From Pseudorasbora parva (Eukaryota > Chordata > Actinopteri > Cypriniformes > Gobionidae), in assembly GCF_024679245.1 (NCBI RefSeq), contig NC_090191.1:36041451-36105450 (forward strand): DNA of 64,000 bases. The letters are read 5' to 3'. Below the pieces are notes generated by a model. That model saw only the letters and a program-made list of their open reading frames with translations, searched no databases and was not told where the DNA came from. Each line of letters opens with the position of its first letter. Positions within the stretch are counted from its first letter, which is position 1. A program made the translations under genes and the position numbers. This document shows positions 61,796-64,000 of this stretch, piece by piece.

Positions 61796-63420
61796 TAATT
61801 GGAAAATTGGACATGAATGCCCTCTCAAGTCTTTACAACTGAGAAACTAATTTGGATACCCAAGTTTCAGAGTTGGGCGTCCCACAAACTTTGAAAATGG
61901 AGGTGAATGATTGTAGTCTTTACTAGCTTTTTCCACAAAAGCCACATTGCTTTCTCTTGTTATAAAAGTAGTGCATATTTACATATATGAGTAACCATTT
62001 GAAGCATGCATGATGTATGATTTATACATAGCGAAAATAGCAAAATAGTAAAGTAAGATGTATGATTGACAACTATTAACATTTTAGTCAGGATCCATAC
62101 GCAATCTCATCTTAAATACATGTGCTTTCTTGTGAATCTTATTTCCAGCAACAAAGCTCATGAATATGACAAACTCATAATTACGACATCAGAAGTGGGA
62201 AGTAGGACATTTCTGATGACGCACATGAAGGCAGCATAAATCCCATATGCTCTCAACAGGTCAAGACTCGACTAATGTGGTTAAACCAGGTTACTCTACC
62301 TCTCTCAGCATCTCATGTCCCTCAAGACACAGTTGAGCGCAGGAGAGCTCCGTCCTCCACGGGTCATGCTTCTCTAAGCTGATGATGGGATTTTGGGGTA
62401 TAAAAGCTATGAACTTTTAAACCCTTATTTCCATAAAAAAGCGGCCATTTCGGTTTCTCTTAAACTCACAAGAACCCACTAATCAAAAGTGTACAGAAAC
62501 AACCACATAAAGCCCCCCAGGATTTACCAGACGGCCCGCTTTAGCCTTAAAAAGCTGAGTGAAATGCAAGTGCACCTGAGTGCAGTGTTTAAGTAATACA
62601 CTTGTGAAAAGCATTGCGTGAAAAATGAGAATGTGACACGTAGAAATAAACAACCTGCCTCCACGCCGGAAGTTTAACGGGTGTCTGGAATGCTGGAACG
62701 CGCTGTGAAATGTGACTGCGGCAATATGGAAGTGTCCTTAAGAACAGGGAAAAAAAGTCCCCGAGTGAAATTAATATTATGTAAATGAAGAGAGGTCTCA
62801 CGTGGAATGGCATTTCATTAATTTTGGTGCTTTGACATAATTGCAAGCTCTAAATGTATGATCGCTCCACAAACGCGGGCCCATGGGGAGTCTGACATTT
62901 ATTGAGTTTCACCTTTGTGGCAGTGGAGAATGAAAAATTGCTCGCTCGCCGGCAAGAGAGAGAAGAACTGCCAAAAATAGTGCACATAGGAAGCGACCGA
63001 ATGGAGGAGTCACGCGTGAGGTTACGCCACCTGAATCAGGGGAGGAGACTATACGGATTGGGGGAAGGTTTAATTAGACGGCTGATGTTGATGAAGGAGG
63101 AGTTAGAGAAGCTTTACTGGAAGTGTTTGATGTATCAGAGGGGATTTATTTTTCCTCTTAGTTTTTGGCTTAGTTAGCGAGTGGAAAGTGGAGCAAGAAA
63201 ACTCTAGATTTTTGAAGAGTTCTCGATGTTCATGACTCATTGGTCAGTTTTCTTTTTTTGGGATTTCTTCCTCTGTGTCGTCTTATAAGGAGTCACAACA
63301 AGCTTCTCTTATGCGGTTGTACATTGGAAACAGCTCTTTATGTGTTACATTTTGATTGGCCGCAATCAGAATACTGCAGTGAGAAATTAATTCCTCGAGA
63401 GGGGTGAGAGGAAGGGGCAT
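61796..63420. other. Gene-free stretch with a CNE-like segment
   Basis: Section 62740-62960 is non-repetitive, with GAAATTAATATTATGTAAAT and CATTTCATTAATTTTGGTGC homeodomain-like words. The 91-codon plus-strand frame at 62902 is unrecognised. Confidence 0.3.
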
Positions 63421-63500
63421 CTGTTCTTTAGAATGGAATGGAATGGATTTTACTGATTAGACTTTTTGATGATTTTGAAAGTCTCACACCCACTTTAAAT

Positions 63501-63600
63501 ATGTAAAAGTCTTCATTGCCACATTTGACCAATTTAATGGCTCCTTGCTGAATAAAAGTATTAATTTCTTTCATAAAAAAGTGTAAGCAATCTTTTGAAT
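63501..63600 (+). mobile_element. Fragment of the 5813-type MITE
   Basis: TTTGACCAATTTAATGGCTC and TTGCTGAATAAAAGTATTAA followed by TTTCTTTC are the 3' internal words of that family; both termini are missing. Confidence 0.7.
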
Positions 63601-63635
63601 GTAATATAGGCACATCTTATTGTACAAATTACACA

Positions 63636-64000
63636 TAAACAAACAACCAATAAACCTAACCACATCAACCAAAAAAACTAATCAACCAACCACTCAACCA
63701 CCCAAACAACCAACCAAATCAACCAAACAACTAACCAAACAGCCAATAAACCAAATCAACCAAACAACCAAAAAACCAAATCAACCAACTAACTAACCAA
63801 ACAACCAATAAACCAAATCAACCAACCAACTAACCAACCAACCAACCAACAAACCAAATCAACCAACGAAATCAATCAAACAACCAACAAATCAACCAAT
63901 CAACCAAAAAACCAACCAACTAATCAACCAACCAAATCAACCAAACAACCAACAAATCAACCAATCAACCAACCAAATCAAGCAAATTAACCAAACAACC
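63636..64000. repeat. Degenerate (AACC)n satellite running off the window
   Basis: AACC units are interspersed with AAAC, AATC and AAATC variants over at least 365 nt. A higher-order period built on CCAAATCAACCAA is visible. The array continues past the right edge. Confidence 0.93.

Noticed and set aside
63636..64000. CRISPR-like regular spacing
   Set aside because: The pattern is a degenerate AACC satellite without unique spacers, in a vertebrate genome.

Overview
The window looks like nuclear DNA from a teleost fish, most likely a cyprinid (carp, goldfish or zebrafish relatives). It is AT-rich and full of Tc1-like transposons, TA-flanked MITEs, hAT-type elements, tRNA-headed repeats and long microsatellites, and it holds only one confident protein-coding gene. 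The species call is an inference from the repeat families and the protein, not a measurement.

The gene is lrrn3 (leucine-rich repeat neuronal protein 3), on the plus strand. Its whole coding sequence lies in one exon (12814-14934, 706 aa): signal peptide, LRRNT, about a dozen LRRs, LRRCT, one Ig domain, one fibronectin type III domain, one transmembrane helix and a short tail. A splice acceptor sits at 12481-12482, upstream of the start codon. About 8 kb further upstream, at 3940-4381, is a CpG-rich promoter-like block with CCAAT and GC boxes that ends in a consensus splice donor. I read this as the promoter and non-coding first exon. The spliced 5' UTR would carry three short upstream ORFs.

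Everything else is non-coding or mobile. 1-3900: a Tc1 copy with a probable nested solo LTR, an 80-nt near-perfect hairpin and a GT microsatellite. 4382-12482: the lrrn3 intron with two MITEs. 16-30 kb: repeats, a CNE-like island that has been locally tandem-duplicated and whose 85-nt core recurs inverted 4 kb away, hAT remnants, a 22-bp minisatellite and a hAT MITE with a perfect 8-bp target-site duplication. 30-46 kb: a long-TIR transposon copy, a candidate 63-aa transmembrane smORF behind a splice-acceptor-like site, a Tc1 remnant carrying a retroposon with a 13-bp target-site duplication, CA/TA microsatellites and tRNA-headed repeats. 46-64 kb: a foldback MITE, a third Tc1-like element, a second copy of the long-TIR transposon, MITE-in-MITE nesting and an AACC-type satellite that runs off the end.

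In other vertebrates LRRN3 lies inside a large intron of IMMP2L on the opposite strand. No immp2l exon was recognised by eye, so the gene-poor surroundings are compatible with that arrangement but do not prove it. I found no convincing new multi-gene system. The points most worth following up are the 85-nt inverted CNE-like duplication, the smORF at 33079, the 3287-3366 hairpin and the lrrn3 5' architecture.
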